In this document: positions 9,041 through 18,331 of the stretch, piece by piece
How positions within the stretch are numbered: the stretch's first letter is position 1
How the letters are laid out: every line of letters starts with the position of its first letter
Source of the DNA: Neisseria shayeganii 871
Lineage (GTDB): Bacteria > Pseudomonadota > Gammaproteobacteria > Burkholderiales > Neisseriaceae
Length of the DNA stretch: 64,000 nt
Assembly (NCBI RefSeq): GCF_000226875.1
Contig: NZ_JH164926.1
Span: forward strand, 1,826,949-1,890,948
Reading direction: 5' to 3'
The notes under the pieces: model-generated
Told to the model about the DNA's origin: nothing
What the model saw: the letters and a program-made list of their open reading frames with translations, nothing else
Databases searched by the model: none
Made by a program: the position numbers and the translations under genes

Positions 9041-10468
9041 CTATTCGGCTTCCTTGTCTTTTTCTTTGTCGCCGCAATCGGCTTTGGCCGCGCCCGGCTT
9101 CAATTTCGGCAATTCAAAGCGGATGTTTAAACCTTGCGGCTGCACATTGTAGGCCATCACTTTGCCGCAATGCTGGCCGATTACATGGCGGGCAATGGCC
9201 AGACCCAAACCGGTGCCCTGCTTGTGCGCACCGCTGTCGGCGCGGTAGAAGGCGGTGAAAATATGCGGCAGCTGCTGTTCGTCCACCCCGGGCCCGTTGT
9301 CCACGATGTCCACCACCCAGTTCTGCCGCTGCGAAGACAGATTGACCCGAATGGTGCCGCCCAAGGGGCTGTAAGCCATGGCGTTGCGCAGCACATTGTC
9401 GAATGCGCGGTACAAATAGCCTTCATGCGCGCTGACCAACGCCCCCGCATCCGAAGGTTTGTAATGCAGCTCGATGGTTTGCCGGTTTTGCGAAGCCACC
9501 GCACGCGAGTCTTCCACCAGATTTTCCAGAAACGGCACCAGCTTGAGCGGGTCTTTTTCCATGCCGGCATGGGCGGTTTCCAAACGCGACAGCGTCAGCA
9601 GCTCGCCGACCAACGTATCCATGCGCCCCAATTCCGATTCGAGCCGCTGCATATTCTGTTCCTGCTTTTGCGGCTGCAGCTGCATCAGCGCCAATAAGGC
9701 CTGCATTCTCGCCAACGGGGAGCGCATTTCGTGCGACACATGGTGCAGCAGGTGGCGCTCTTTCTCTACCAGTTTTTGCAACTGCCCCGCCATGCTGTCG
9801 AACTGTACCGCCAAATTGGCCAATTCGTCGCGCCGGCCGACCAGCTGGTGGGCAATACGCGTTTCCAGATCGCCGCCGGCCAGACGGTTCATCCCGCGCT
9901 CGAGAATATTGATGGGCTTGGAAATATTGTTGGCCAAAATGTAGGCCAACAAGAGACCGATCACCACCACGAAGCTGAGAATGACGAACTCGTGCCACAC
10001 CGGCGCCATCTCCACGCCGGGAATCATCAAAGGCGGCGGCGGGCGGGAAGCCTGCTGCTTGTCCCAATCGCGCAGCATGAAAATGTACTCTTCGCCCAAG
10101 CGGTCGTACGCAATCCGAACCAAACGGGTTTCCGGATGGCGGGCGGCGAATTTTCGGGCGGAAAAAATGTGTGCGGGATCAATATCGCGTTTGAAAACAT
10201 CGGTTTTGCTGTCGCCGGCAATCACCAGGATATTGTCGAAAGTCGGCGTATTGTTCCAGTCCTGCAGCGTTTCGCGCACCCCCGGCAGACCGCGGGTTTG
10301 GAAAACGGTCACCGCGCTGTTGAGCAGGCCGGTTTCAAATGCCCGCTGCTGGCGGAAACGGCTCTCGGCCACAGTATCCTGCACCAGCCAAAACGAAAAG
10401 CTGGCCACCATGATGCCGCCGATGATGACCACGAAAAAAGTCAGAAAAATCCGCTGAAACAACTTCAT
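9041..10468 (-). CDS. misS: Sensor histidine kinase (MisS/CpxA-like)
   Basis: 475 residues: membrane helix 6-28, a periplasmic sensor region, membrane helix about 160-180, HAMP linker 180-232, an H-box LHHVSHEMRSPLARM with phospho-acceptor H246, then the ATPase domain with N-box (NVLRNAMAYSP), VDNGPGVD and GTGLGLAIARH. It resembles CpxA/MisS envelope-stress sensors. The cognate regulator lies immediately upstream (10762-11436), but 293 bp containing a miniature element separate the two, where such pairs are normally almost contiguous. Confidence 0.88.
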   Translation of the reverse strand: MKLFQRIFLTFFVVIIGGIMVASFSFWLVQDTVAESRFRQQRAFETGLLNSAVTVFQTRGLPGVRETLQDWNNTPTFDNILVIAGDSKTDVFKRDIDPAHIFSARKFAARHPETRLVRIAYDRLGEEYIFMLRDWDKQQASRPPPPLMIPGVEMAPVWHEFVILSFVVVIGLLLAYILANNISKPINILERGMNRLAGGDLETRIAHQLVGRRDELANLAVQFDSMAGQLQKLVEKERHLLHHVSHEMRSPLARMQALLALMQLQPQKQEQNMQRLESELGRMDTLVGELLTLSRLETAHAGMEKDPLKLVPFLENLVEDSRAVASQNRQTIELHYKPSDAGALVSAHEGYLYRAFDNVLRNAMAYSPLGGTIRVNLSSQRQNWVVDIVDNGPGVDEQQLPHIFTAFYRADSGAHKQGTGLGLAIARHVIGQHCGKVMAYNVQPQGLNIRFELPKLKPGAAKADCGDKEKDKEAE

Positions 10469-10473
10469 ATCAG

Positions 10474-10485
10474 GCTACCTGAAAA
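10474..10485. repeat. DNA uptake sequence upstream of misS
   Basis: A complete AGGCTACCTGAA lies 5 bases upstream of the sensor kinase start codon, on the plus strand, just beyond the end of the miniature element's flank. Confidence 0.75.
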
Positions 10486-10504
10486 CACACCGGCCACTCG
10501 ACCC

Positions 10505-10647
10505 GAGACCTTTGCAAAACTCCCAGATGTGGATGCAGTTCAAGGCGTAGCAGCGCAGCGAGTGCAGACATATCATATAGATAGGCAAGCGAGTGAGCAG
10601 CGCACAACGCAGAAATGCGCCGCAGATGGGGGTTTTGCAAAGGTCTC
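10505..10647 (-). mobile_element. Miniature inverted-repeat element, copy 2, inside the misRS operon
   Basis: 143 bp in the orientation opposite to copy 1, with GAGACCTTTGCAAAA inverted ends. The 5-bp flanks are GACCC and GGCCC (4 of 5 match). It sits between the response regulator and sensor kinase genes. Its imperfect palindromic ends could form structure in the operon mRNA and change the regulator-to-kinase ratio. Confidence 0.8.
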
Positions 10648-10761
10648 GGCCCGCTATGGTATGACCGAAACGGGTTAGGCCGCGCATAAGCAAGCCGACC
10701 ACCGCCCGGCACGTACAGAACGCGCCAAACGGATGATCGGCAGATACGGCCATCATCGGCA

Positions 10762-11436
10762 TCAGTTTTTCACAAACAGATAGCCCAAACCGCGTACGGT
10801 TTGAATCAGCGAGGCGTCGCCCAGTTTGTGGCGGATGCTGGAAATGTGCACATCGATGCTGCGGTCGAATTTGGCCAGTTTACGGTCGAGCGCTTCAATC
10901 GATAAGGTTTCTTTATTCACTACCTGGCCGGCATGGCGCATCAGCACTTCCAGCAGGTTGAATTCGGTGCTGGTCAACTCCAGCGGCGCATCGCCAATGG
11001 TGGCTTGGCGCTTAGCCGGGTAGAGAGTAACGTTGCTCACCGAAATCACATTCGGCGCGGCATCCGGCTCGGCTTGGCGGGTGCGGCGCAAAATGGCATT
11101 AATGCGGGCCAGCAGTTCGCGCGGCTGGCAGGGTTTAGGCACATAGTCGTCCGCGCCCATTTCGAGGCCGATGATGCGGTCGATGTCGTCGCCTTTGGCG
11201 GTCAGCATGATGATGGGGATTTTGCTCTGCTGACGCACGGTTTTCAACACGTCCAAACCGGTCATCTTGGGCATCATCGAATCCAACACCACCACATTAT
11301 AGTTGCCGCCCAAAATTTCGCTGACGCCGGCTTCGCCGTCGCCTACGCTGTGCACTTCCAGGCCTTCGGCACTCAGGTATTCGGTCAACAGCTCGGTGAG
11401 CAGGGCATCGTCGTCCACCAGTAACACTCGGTTCAT
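10762..11436 (-). CDS. misR: OmpR-family response regulator (MisR/CpxR-like)
   Basis: 224 residues. Receiver domain with acidic cluster DDD at 8-10, phospho-acceptor D52 (VVVLDSMMPKMTG), T79 and K101 (DDYVPKP). The C-terminal winged-helix domain carries the OmpR-type LTSTEFNLLEVLM and RSIDVHISSIRHKLG. The sequence is very CpxR-like. It is the partner of the downstream sensor kinase. A DUS lies just upstream (around 11455). Confidence 0.92.
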   Translation of the reverse strand: MNRVLLVDDDALLTELLTEYLSAEGLEVHSVGDGEAGVSEILGGNYNVVVLDSMMPKMTGLDVLKTVRQQSKIPIIMLTAKGDDIDRIIGLEMGADDYVPKPCQPRELLARINAILRRTRQAEPDAAPNVISVSNVTLYPAKRQATIGDAPLELTSTEFNLLEVLMRHAGQVVNKETLSIEALDRKLAKFDRSIDVHISSIRHKLGDASLIQTVRGLGYLFVKN

Positions 11437-11625
11437 TATTCGCTCCTTCAGTTAGGCTACCTGAAACACAATGGATTTATTCTCTTGTGTTTTCAACAAT
11501 CTTAACACTTTGCCTGATACCAACACGCAAGCCAAATGTTTTTGCTCATCTTTGCATAGACGGGGAAAGCATATCCCAGGCGCACGCCGTGGCACAGCCT
11601 CTTTATCATGCTTCATTTCAGATAT

Positions 11626-13422
11626 TTACTGATTTACTCCACCGCATTTCAGCGCAGCGCGGGCGGTTTCGCGGTAACGCCAGCACGCTTGCCGCAAGGG
11701 CAAGACCACGGCTTCTGACACACCGTAAGTGGTGGCGGCATCCAAATAGCGTTGCATCATGGTGGGGTAATAGCGGCCCATATTCAATAGCCAGGCGGCG
11801 GCTTCCTGTTCTTGGCCTTCCTGATCCAGATAAAACGCCCGCACCGCCGTGTTGGCATAAGGACGGAATCGGGAGGCCCGCAGCGCAGCTTCCCGCCCCC
11901 AAGCCGGCAGCGGCTTGCGCTGAATATCCACTTTGCGCAGCAAACCCATGTGGGCGTAATAGCGCAGAAAGTAATCCCAGCGCTCGATGCGCTCGAGTTG
12001 GGCCAGTTGCCGCTCATGCGGCCAGTCGGCGCTCGGTTTGCCGTAGGCGTGCGCCAAGCGGTAATAGGCAACGCCGTAATACAGCGTCAGCGCCGCGACC
12101 AAAGCTGCCAAGCCACCCCAAAGCCAACGCCCGGCCGATGTTTGGTTTGCTCCGGCAAATGCCTCTTTCATCGGCGTCAAACTCATCATCACCGCAAACG
12201 GAGCCAGAAAATACACATACCACAGCGGATACTCCAGCAAACTGTGGCACAGCGACACCGTCATCAAGCACAGCATCCAAGCCGAGGCTTCGTTGACAGG
12301 CCGTTTCAGGTAGCCCGACACCACCGCGAGCCAGCCGCCGAACACCAACAAACCGCCCACCCAGCCCATCTCGGCCAGAATTTGCAGAAAACTGTTGTGG
12401 CTGTGGGTGAACAGCACGCCGGGGTCGTAATCGCGAAAACTGCCGTCACGCATCACCCAGGCAAAACTCTCATGCGAATAGCCCTGCCAGCCCACGCCCA
12501 ATACAGGATGCGCCAAAAACACCTGCCACGCCTTCGCCCATTCCGCCGCCCGCCCCGGGCTGGCCGTATTGCCGCCTGCCATGCGGCTCAAACCGGAAGC
12601 CTCGCCTATGCTGCCGCCACTGTCCAGCAACGCCGACAGCAGCGGCATCACCAGCCACTGCGCCAACAGCACGCCCAACAGCATCAAGCCCGTCAGCAAG
12701 CACCAACGTTTCAATGCCGGCCCGCCGCGCCAATACAGCACGGGCAACAGAGCGGCCAGCGCAGCCAAATACAGCAGCATGGTGCGCGACGTAATCAGCC
12801 CGACCACACCCAACAGCAATAAGGCACACCCTGCCGCCCATCCGTTCGGCAGTTGTTTGCGGCTCCACAAATAGGCCGCCGCCAACACGCCCCACATCAT
12901 GTAATGGCCCAAATGGTTGCGCTGCCCGAGCTGGCCGAACACAAAATAACGCCCCGGCGCATTCATCAGCCCCGGCAGCCAAGCGGTCCACTCGCCGAAC
13001 TGCAACACACACACCAGCGCCTGCAGCAACCCGCCCGCCAACAAGGCCCAGGCAAAAATATCCGCCGCCTTCAGTTGGCCCAAACGGGCTACCTGAACGC
13101 GGCAGGCCCACGCCAGCAAAGCCATACCCAGCCAAACCGCCGCCGTCAGGTCCGACATCTCCGCATACGGCAGCGCCAACACCCGCGCCTGCACCGCCCA
13201 AAACACGGCCAGCGCCAGAAAATACCACGACACCGCCGGCAAACGCAGCCGCCCGCCCTGCACCGCCGTCAGCAGCACAAACAGCATGGCAAACAGCAAA
13301 GAGCCGCTTTCAATCAGCCAACCGCCCTGGGGCCCCGTGCGCCAAGAAGACAAAAACGGCACCACCGCCAACAGCAGCATGCCCATCCACATCACCCCAG
13401 ACTGCCGCAGCGGTTTAAACAT
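11626..13422 (-). CDS. pglL: PglL-type O-oligosaccharyltransferase
   Basis: 598 residues from the ATG at 13422; earlier in-frame starts run into the preceding gene. A polytopic protein with about a dozen helices. The loop GQLGQRNHLGHYMMWG and the Wzy_C-like THSHNSFLQILAEMGWVGG match PglL/WaaL ligases that transfer lipid-linked glycan to proteins such as pilin. The C-terminal 150 residues are soluble and helical, as in neisserial PglL. The start overlaps the stop of the DUF2069 gene by 8 bases, suggesting coupled translation. Confidence 0.85.
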   Translation of the reverse strand: MFKPLRQSGVMWMGMLLLAVVPFLSSWRTGPQGGWLIESGSLLFAMLFVLLTAVQGGRLRLPAVSWYFLALAVFWAVQARVLALPYAEMSDLTAAVWLGMALLAWACRVQVARLGQLKAADIFAWALLAGGLLQALVCVLQFGEWTAWLPGLMNAPGRYFVFGQLGQRNHLGHYMMWGVLAAAYLWSRKQLPNGWAAGCALLLLGVVGLITSRTMLLYLAALAALLPVLYWRGGPALKRWCLLTGLMLLGVLLAQWLVMPLLSALLDSGGSIGEASGLSRMAGGNTASPGRAAEWAKAWQVFLAHPVLGVGWQGYSHESFAWVMRDGSFRDYDPGVLFTHSHNSFLQILAEMGWVGGLLVFGGWLAVVSGYLKRPVNEASAWMLCLMTVSLCHSLLEYPLWYVYFLAPFAVMMSLTPMKEAFAGANQTSAGRWLWGGLAALVAALTLYYGVAYYRLAHAYGKPSADWPHERQLAQLERIERWDYFLRYYAHMGLLRKVDIQRKPLPAWGREAALRASRFRPYANTAVRAFYLDQEGQEQEAAAWLLNMGRYYPTMMQRYLDAATTYGVSEAVVLPLRQACWRYRETARAALKCGGVNQ

Positions 13423-13774
13423 GCCGCTGCTCCCGCCGCACCGCCCGCACAAACAGCAGACAGGCAACAAACCACACCGCACCCGCCGCCAGCGCTACCG
13501 CCGCGCACCAGCGCGAAGCCGGCGCCGCATCAAACAAACGCATGATGGCTTCCGCCAAATACGGCAACACCAGCATCGAACTGTATTGAAACGTGTAAAG
13601 CTTGCCTTTGAGCGTCCCCGCCAACGGCAGACACAGAGGCAGCGCCTTGAGCGCCAGCCACGAGCCGCCCGGCCGCAAAGGCGCCAGCCACAATTCCCAC
13701 GCCAGGCTGATCGCCATCAGCGCCACCAAACCGAATACCGCCCAATATTGGGCGGCTTTCCGACTCACTTGCAT
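13415..13774 (-). CDS. DUF2069 family membrane protein
   Basis: 119 residues from the ATG at 13774 (MQVSRKAAQYW), preferred because the frame upstream is low-complexity and runs towards tatC. Four hydrophobic helices and the conserved pattern YTFQYSSMLVLPYLAEAIMR identify DUF2069. The role is unknown. It overlaps pglL by 8 bases and follows tatC by 35 bases. Confidence 0.75.
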   Translation of the reverse strand: MQVSRKAAQYWAVFGLVALMAISLAWELWLAPLRPGGSWLALKALPLCLPLAGTLKGKLYTFQYSSMLVLPYLAEAIMRLFDAAPASRWCAAVALAAGAVWFVACLLFVRAVRREQRHV

Positions 13775-13809
13775 GTTTTCATCCCGTCTTCCCGCTGCAC
13801 GCCGCCCGC

Positions 13810-14577
13810 TCAGGCGGTTTCCTCCGGTGCGCGAACCTTCATCCAGCGGCACATCCACAGCCCCGCTTCATACAACACCAACAGGGGTACCGCCATCATA
13901 AATTGCGACAACACATCCGGCGGCGTCAAAATGCCCGCCACCACAAACGCAGCCACCACCACATAAGGCCGGGCCGCCCGCAGCGCAGCCAACTCCACCA
14001 CCCCCATGCGGTACAGCAAAATCACCAATACCGGCACTTCAAACGTGACCCCGAAGGCCAGAAACAAACCCAAAATCAACGACAGATAACTGCCGATATC
14101 GGGGGCTACCTGAATCCCCTCCGGCGCCGTGGCCGGCAGAAACTTAAACATCACCGGAAACACGGCGAAGTAGCAAAACGCCATCCCCGCCGCAAACAGC
14201 AACACGCTGGACACCACCAAAGGCAGCACCAGCCGCTTTTCGTGGCGGTACAGCGCCGGCGCCACAAACGCCCACAGCTGATAAAGCGTGTGCGGCAGCG
14301 ACACCAAAAACGCCGTCATCGCCGCCACTTTCAGCGGCACGAAAAACGGCGCCACAATATCGATCGCCTGCATTTTGGAGCCTGCCGGCAGATTGGCCAT
14401 CAACGGCAGCGCCGCCAGCGTATACAGCTCGTTGGCAAACGGCAGCGCCACCGCCAAACACAACAAAACGCCGGCCGCCATATACATCAGGCGGCGGCGC
14501 AGCTCGCTCAAATGCGCCACCAAAGTCTGCCCGTCGGCAGCGGCGGTTTCGGCGGCAGATTGCGGCACATCAGACAT
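13810..14577 (-). CDS. tatC: Twin-arginine translocase subunit TatC
   Basis: 255 residues with six membrane helices. It is the receptor that binds twin-arginine signal peptides in the inner membrane. The signature HLSELRRRLMYM lies at about residue 23 and further TatC segments such as FVAPALYRHEKR and SYLSLILGLFLAFGVTFEVPV follow. In most relatives tatA-tatB-tatC are contiguous; here an AT-rich unknown gene lies between tatB and tatC. Confidence 0.96.
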   Translation of the reverse strand: MSDVPQSAAETAAADGQTLVAHLSELRRRLMYMAAGVLLCLAVALPFANELYTLAALPLMANLPAGSKMQAIDIVAPFFVPLKVAAMTAFLVSLPHTLYQLWAFVAPALYRHEKRLVLPLVVSSVLLFAAGMAFCYFAVFPVMFKFLPATAPEGIQVAPDIGSYLSLILGLFLAFGVTFEVPVLVILLYRMGVVELAALRAARPYVVVAAFVVAGILTPPDVLSQFMMAVPLLVLYEAGLWMCRWMKVRAPEETA

Positions 14578-14653
14578 AACAGTTTGACCGTACAGGATAC
14601 ATAAAGCAAAACAGGTTTTCAGGTAGCCTCAAAACCATCCCTTCCTACAATCT

Positions 14654-15133
14654 TCATACCATCATCGCCTCTATTTCGGCTTGCAGGGAAAGCCCCGAAT
14701 ATAGGGTCAGCAACAACAATAATGTCCACAAAACCGCTTCGTAATACCACGCAATGTTTAACTTCTTCAATATAAGGAATTCGGTTTTATTAAAGAGAAG
14801 CATCAAGCTCAAGCTGAGCGCATTGATCGTAGCAATCGTCAGCAGGTAAAACCCGATATTTTTCTGAAAAACAGAGATAGGAATGGCGGTGCCTCCAAAA
14901 ATACGCCCCATCGAAAACATGGCAAATAAGCTCATAAGATTCAAAATCAAAAACGAAATCAACCTGTCCAACCACTTGGTTTTGAATCTTGGAAAACCCT
15001 TAGGGATCTGAAAAAGCGGCGAGGCATCGCCTTGTGCCCGTTTAAACAAGAGGGCAATTTTTGCCGTCATGAAAAAACACAGCGCATACGTAAGCAGCGC
15101 ACAGATTACATACAACACACCGAGGACATTCAT
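14654..15133 (-). CDS. AT-rich hypothetical membrane protein inside the tat operon
   Basis: 159 residues from ATG 15133; a GTG at 15157 is the alternative, and neither has a good ribosome site. Four membrane helices (about 3-25, 55-75, 90-112 and 128-150) with a basic loop (FPRFKTKWLDR). Its base composition is clearly more AT-rich than the tat genes on both sides, and DUS copies flank it (about 14618 and 15179). That suggests an insertion, possibly through DUS-mediated transformation. The family is not recognised. Confidence 0.65.
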   Translation of the reverse strand: MNVLGVLYVICALLTYALCFFMTAKIALLFKRAQGDASPLFQIPKGFPRFKTKWLDRLISFLILNLMSLFAMFSMGRIFGGTAIPISVFQKNIGFYLLTIATINALSLSLMLLFNKTEFLILKKLNIAWYYEAVLWTLLLLLTLYSGLSLQAEIEAMMV

Positions 15134-15196
15134 CGTCTTAAAAGTGATCGCCAACACAACAAATAATGTTCCATGGGCAGGCTACCTGAAAACCGC

Positions 15197-15655
15197 TCAG
15201 CGCCGCCCCGAACGGGCCCGCAAACGCGGTGCCGCCTGCGGCTTCGGCCGCACTTGGCGGCGGCGCGCCAAAGCCTGACGCCGCAGCGACACCGGGCGGA
15301 AGCCGGCCGTCTGCGGCGTTTTCGGCAAGGGCGAGCCGTCGTCAGCCAAACCGAAATCGGCCGGCGTGCGCTGCTCGGGCAGGCGCTCCCAAGCCGGCAG
15401 GTCGGCCGCTTCGCGCAGCTGCTGCATTTCTTCACGCAGCTGGCCGGCGGTGGCCGACCAGTCTGCCTTCATCTGCTGCCATTCGGCCAAATCGGCCTGC
15501 TGCGACAGCTCGCTTTTCATATTGCCCACAAACTGCTGCAGGCGGCCCAGCCAGCGGCCCAAGGTGCGCGCCACCTTGGGCAGGCGCTCGGGGCCGAGCA
15601 CCACCAGCGCCACCAGCGCGGCCAGCAGCATTTCGCTGAACGCGAAATCAAACAT
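15197..15655 (-). CDS. tatB: Sec-independent translocase protein TatB
   Basis: 152 residues. An N-terminal membrane helix (MFDFAFSEMLLAALVALVVLG) with the PERLPKVARTLGRWLG amphipathic helix is characteristic of TatB. The C-terminal half is basic, alanine- and proline-rich and likely disordered. It works with TatC as the receptor for folded twin-arginine substrates. It lies 3 bp downstream of tatA. Confidence 0.93.
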   Translation of the reverse strand: MFDFAFSEMLLAALVALVVLGPERLPKVARTLGRWLGRLQQFVGNMKSELSQQADLAEWQQMKADWSATAGQLREEMQQLREAADLPAWERLPEQRTPADFGLADDGSPLPKTPQTAGFRPVSLRRQALARRRQVRPKPQAAPRLRARSGRR

Positions 15656-15658
15656 GGC

Positions 15659-15868
15659 TTAGCCCGATTTGCCGGCGTCTTCTTCGTTGCGGGCCGGCTG
15701 CTCGGCCGCCGCGGTTTTGTCGGCCTCGCTGCCTTCGTTGAGGCCTTTTTTAAAGTCGTGCACCGCACCGCCCAAATCTTTGCCCACGTTGCGCAGTTTC
15801 TTGGTGCCGAAAATCAGCACCACCACCACCAAGATCACCAGCCAATGCGCCCAGCTTGAAAAACCCAT
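15659..15868 (-). CDS. tatA: Sec-independent translocase protein TatA
   Basis: 69 residues from ATG 15868 ([21 protein letters not shown]), the usual TatA start; the frame extends six residues further but without family support. A single helix, then the [23 protein letters not shown] amphipathic helix and an acidic tail. It polymerises to form the transport pore. A DUS inverted pair just upstream separates it from hisE. Confidence 0.95.
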   Translation of the reverse strand: MGFSSWAHWLVILVVVVLIFGTKKLRNVGKDLGGAVHDFKKGLNEGSEADKTAAAEQPARNEEDAGKSG

Positions 15869-15899
15869 GATTCTTTCCTCACACAATATTCAGATGGCG

Positions 15900-15926
15900 T
15901 TTCAGGTAGCCTCAGGCTACCTGAAA
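15900..15926 (-). terminator. Inverted DUS pair between hisE and tatA
   Basis: TTCAGGTAGCCT and AGGCTACCTGAA separated by one base form a near-perfect hairpin after hisE on the minus strand. Confidence 0.7.
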
Positions 15927-15956
15927 GCCGGATCGGCCAATGGCCGGCTACACAGT

Positions 15957-16292
15957 TTAAGACGGCTTTTTGCGCGATGCTTTTTCATCCAAGCCCGAAA
16001 TACTCTGGCGGCGGCGCAATTCCATCAGCACGTCTTCCGCACGCACCCCGTGGTAGGACAGCAGCACCATGGTGTGAAACCACACATCGGCCACTTCTTT
16101 GATGATGTGCAGGCGGTTGCCGTCTTTCGAGGCCATCAACACTTCGCCCGCCTCCTCGATGACCTTTTTCAAAATCGCGTCTTCGCCCAAGTGCATCAGC
16201 TGCGACACATAAGAGCTGCCGGCGGCCGCATCTTTACGCACTTCAATCACATCGGCGATTTCTGTCAACACATGATCGTTTATCACACCCAT
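15957..16292 (-). CDS. hisE: Phosphoribosyl-ATP pyrophosphatase
   Basis: 111 residues, the MazG-like fold of HisE: MHLGEDAILKKVIEEAGEVLMA with the paired glutamates binding Mg, and KEVADVWFHTMVLL. It removes pyrophosphate from PR-ATP in histidine synthesis step two. It lies 3 bp after hisI on the same strand, so the two consecutive pathway enzymes are probably co-translated as separate proteins instead of the HisIE fusion seen in enterics. Confidence 0.95.
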   Translation of the reverse strand: MGVINDHVLTEIADVIEVRKDAAAGSSYVSQLMHLGEDAILKKVIEEAGEVLMASKDGNRLHIIKEVADVWFHTMVLLSYHGVRAEDVLMELRRRQSISGLDEKASRKKPS

Positions 16293-16295
16293 GTC

Positions 16296-16697
16296 TCACT
16301 CCTTGGTTCGGCCGTAAATTTCGGCCTCGCTTTTTATCACCGCATCCGCCACCTGCCAGCCGCCGTTTTGCCAAACGCGGTAAAAACAGCTTTCGCGGCC
16401 GGTGTGGCAGGCCATACCGCCCTGCTGCTTGATCAGCATCACCACCGCATCGCCGTCGCAATCCAGGCGCAATTCCAACACCCGCTGCGTGTGGCCGGAC
16501 TCCTCGCCCTTCATCCACTGCTTCTGCCGCGAACGGCTGTAATAGTGGGCGAAACCCGTTTCCGCAGTTTTCTGCAAGGCTTCGGCATTCATCCACGCCA
16601 CCATCAGCACGCGGCCGCTGTCGGCATCTTGCGCAATCACACACACCAGCCCTTGGTTGTCCCATTTCACGGCATCCAGCAAAGCGGATTGGCTCAT
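16296..16697 (-). CDS. hisI: Phosphoribosyl-AMP cyclohydrolase
   Basis: 133 residues. Zn-dependent opening of the PR-AMP ring, histidine step three. Conserved elements are [32 protein letters not shown], the Mg/Zn motif DCDGDA and the CHTGRESCF cysteine/histidine cluster. It sits directly upstream of hisE. Confidence 0.96.
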   Translation of the reverse strand: MSQSALLDAVKWDNQGLVCVIAQDADSGRVLMVAWMNAEALQKTAETGFAHYYSRSRQKQWMKGEESGHTQRVLELRLDCDGDAVVMLIKQQGGMACHTGRESCFYRVWQNGGWQVADAVIKSEAEIYGRTKE

Positions 16698-16787
16698 TCG
16701 GCACTCCTCGGTAAAACAAGCATTTTAACAGCGGGGGCGGCAAACCGAAAGCGCGCCCTAAACGCACGCTTATACCGCCAAACCGTG

Positions 16788-18302
16788 TCAGCCGAATGAC
16801 AGCGGCGGCTCGCGTTCCGCCCAAGGCTGCATCTGCTCCAACTGCGCCGCCAAGCGCAGCAGCAGATCTTCCCGGCCGTGCGCCGAGGCAAACTGGGTGC
16901 CCACCGGCATGCCTTGGTGCCAATACAGCGGCACGCTCATCGCCGGGTTGCCGCTCATATTGAAGGGCGAAGTGTAGCCGACATAATTGAGCGTGGCGGC
17001 GGCTTCTTTTTCCAGCAAAGGATTGTTCCTCAGCAAAAGCCCCAAGCCCAAGGTACCGAACAGCAAACGCATCAGCTTTTGCGCGGCCGGCGGCGGCAGC
17101 ATTTCGCCGATTTTCGGCGTGGTGCGCGGGCAAACCGGTGTCGCCAACACATCGAAACGCTTGAAAAACGCCCGCGCCGCCCGCTCCTGCGCCAGCATCA
17201 CATCGCGCGCCCATGCCATTTCGCCGGCGCTGATCTGCCGCCCCTGCACAATCAAAGCCCACGTGACCGGCTCGAACAGGCGGTGCGGCAGTTTGCGGCC
17301 GGTTTGGCGCCGGTAGTGGTCAAACAGTTTGGCGGTCTCGCCCGTCACCAACACCCGCGCCGCACGGTTGAGCACATCGGGGGCGGCAAACTCGGGAGAC
17401 GCTTCCTCCACCTCGTGCCCCGCATCGGCCAGCAACTTCAGGCTGTGCGCCAAAGCCGCTTCCGTGCCGGCATCGTTGCCGCCGCCGCACAACCAGTCGC
17501 GCCGCCAAAAAGCGATTTTCAGACGCCCGGTTTCCTTCTGCAGGCTACCTGAAAAGCCGTTTTCCGGCGGCGGCGGGCAGGCATACAGGGCCTTAGGCTG
17601 GGTGCGCGCGGCGATGTCCAACATCAGCGCACTGTCGCGCACACTGCGGCTCAACACATGCTCGCACACCATGCCCTGCCAACCTTCCGCCAACAACGGA
17701 CCGGCACTGCTGCGCCCGCGCGTGGGCTTGAGGCCGAACAGGCCGCAATTGTGCGCCGGCAGACGGATGGAGCCGCCGCCGTCGCCGCCGTGCGCCATCG
17801 GCACCACGCCTGCCGCCACTGCTGCCGCCGAACCGCCGCTGCTGCCGCCCGGGGTGTACGCCAGATGCCAGGGATTGCGCGTGATGCCGTACACTTCGGC
17901 TTCGGTTACCGGATACGCGCCCCACTCCGGGGTGGCGGTTTTGCCGAACACCCGCAGGCCGGCGCCCAAATAAGCCTGCGTCAAATCGCTGTTTTGCGCG
18001 GCCACATACTGCTGCATCATGCGCGAGCCCGACCAAGTGGGCGCGCCCGCCCGATCGGCCAGCAAATCCTTCAGCAAAAACGGCACCCCCGCCAGCACCG
18101 CACCCGTATCTTGCGGATAAGGGTCGGCAAACGCCCGTTCGCGCAAATCGTGCGCCAGCAGGTTGAGCTTGGGGTTCACCTCGTCCAGCCTCGCCAGCGC
18201 CGCCCGCAACACTTCGTCCGACGACACCTCGCCCGCACGGATTAAAGCGGCCAAGCCCACCGCATCGTAACGGCGGTATTCACGGTATTCCACAGCACCC
18301 AC
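16788..18302 (-). CDS. Amidase signature family enzyme
   Basis: 504 residues. The Ser-cisSer-Lys triad is visible: K78 in GVPFLLKDL, the cis-serine in PGGSSGGS (151-158) and the nucleophile S178 in HGGDGGGSIR. The domain covers the whole protein with no membrane or signal segment, so it is cytoplasmic. The family hydrolyses many amides; the substrate cannot be told from sequence, and no gatB neighbour is present, so GatA is unlikely. A DUS lies inside at about 17543. Confidence 0.85.
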   Translation of the reverse strand: MGAVEYREYRRYDAVGLAALIRAGEVSSDEVLRAALARLDEVNPKLNLLAHDLRERAFADPYPQDTGAVLAGVPFLLKDLLADRAGAPTWSGSRMMQQYVAAQNSDLTQAYLGAGLRVFGKTATPEWGAYPVTEAEVYGITRNPWHLAYTPGGSSGGSAAAVAAGVVPMAHGGDGGGSIRLPAHNCGLFGLKPTRGRSSAGPLLAEGWQGMVCEHVLSRSVRDSALMLDIAARTQPKALYACPPPPENGFSGSLQKETGRLKIAFWRRDWLCGGGNDAGTEAALAHSLKLLADAGHEVEEASPEFAAPDVLNRAARVLVTGETAKLFDHYRRQTGRKLPHRLFEPVTWALIVQGRQISAGEMAWARDVMLAQERAARAFFKRFDVLATPVCPRTTPKIGEMLPPPAAQKLMRLLFGTLGLGLLLRNNPLLEKEAAATLNYVGYTSPFNMSGNPAMSVPLYWHQGMPVGTQFASAHGREDLLLRLAAQLEQMQPWAEREPPLSFG

Positions 18303-18331
18303 TCCTTAATCAGGGGTTCAAACAGGCCGCC

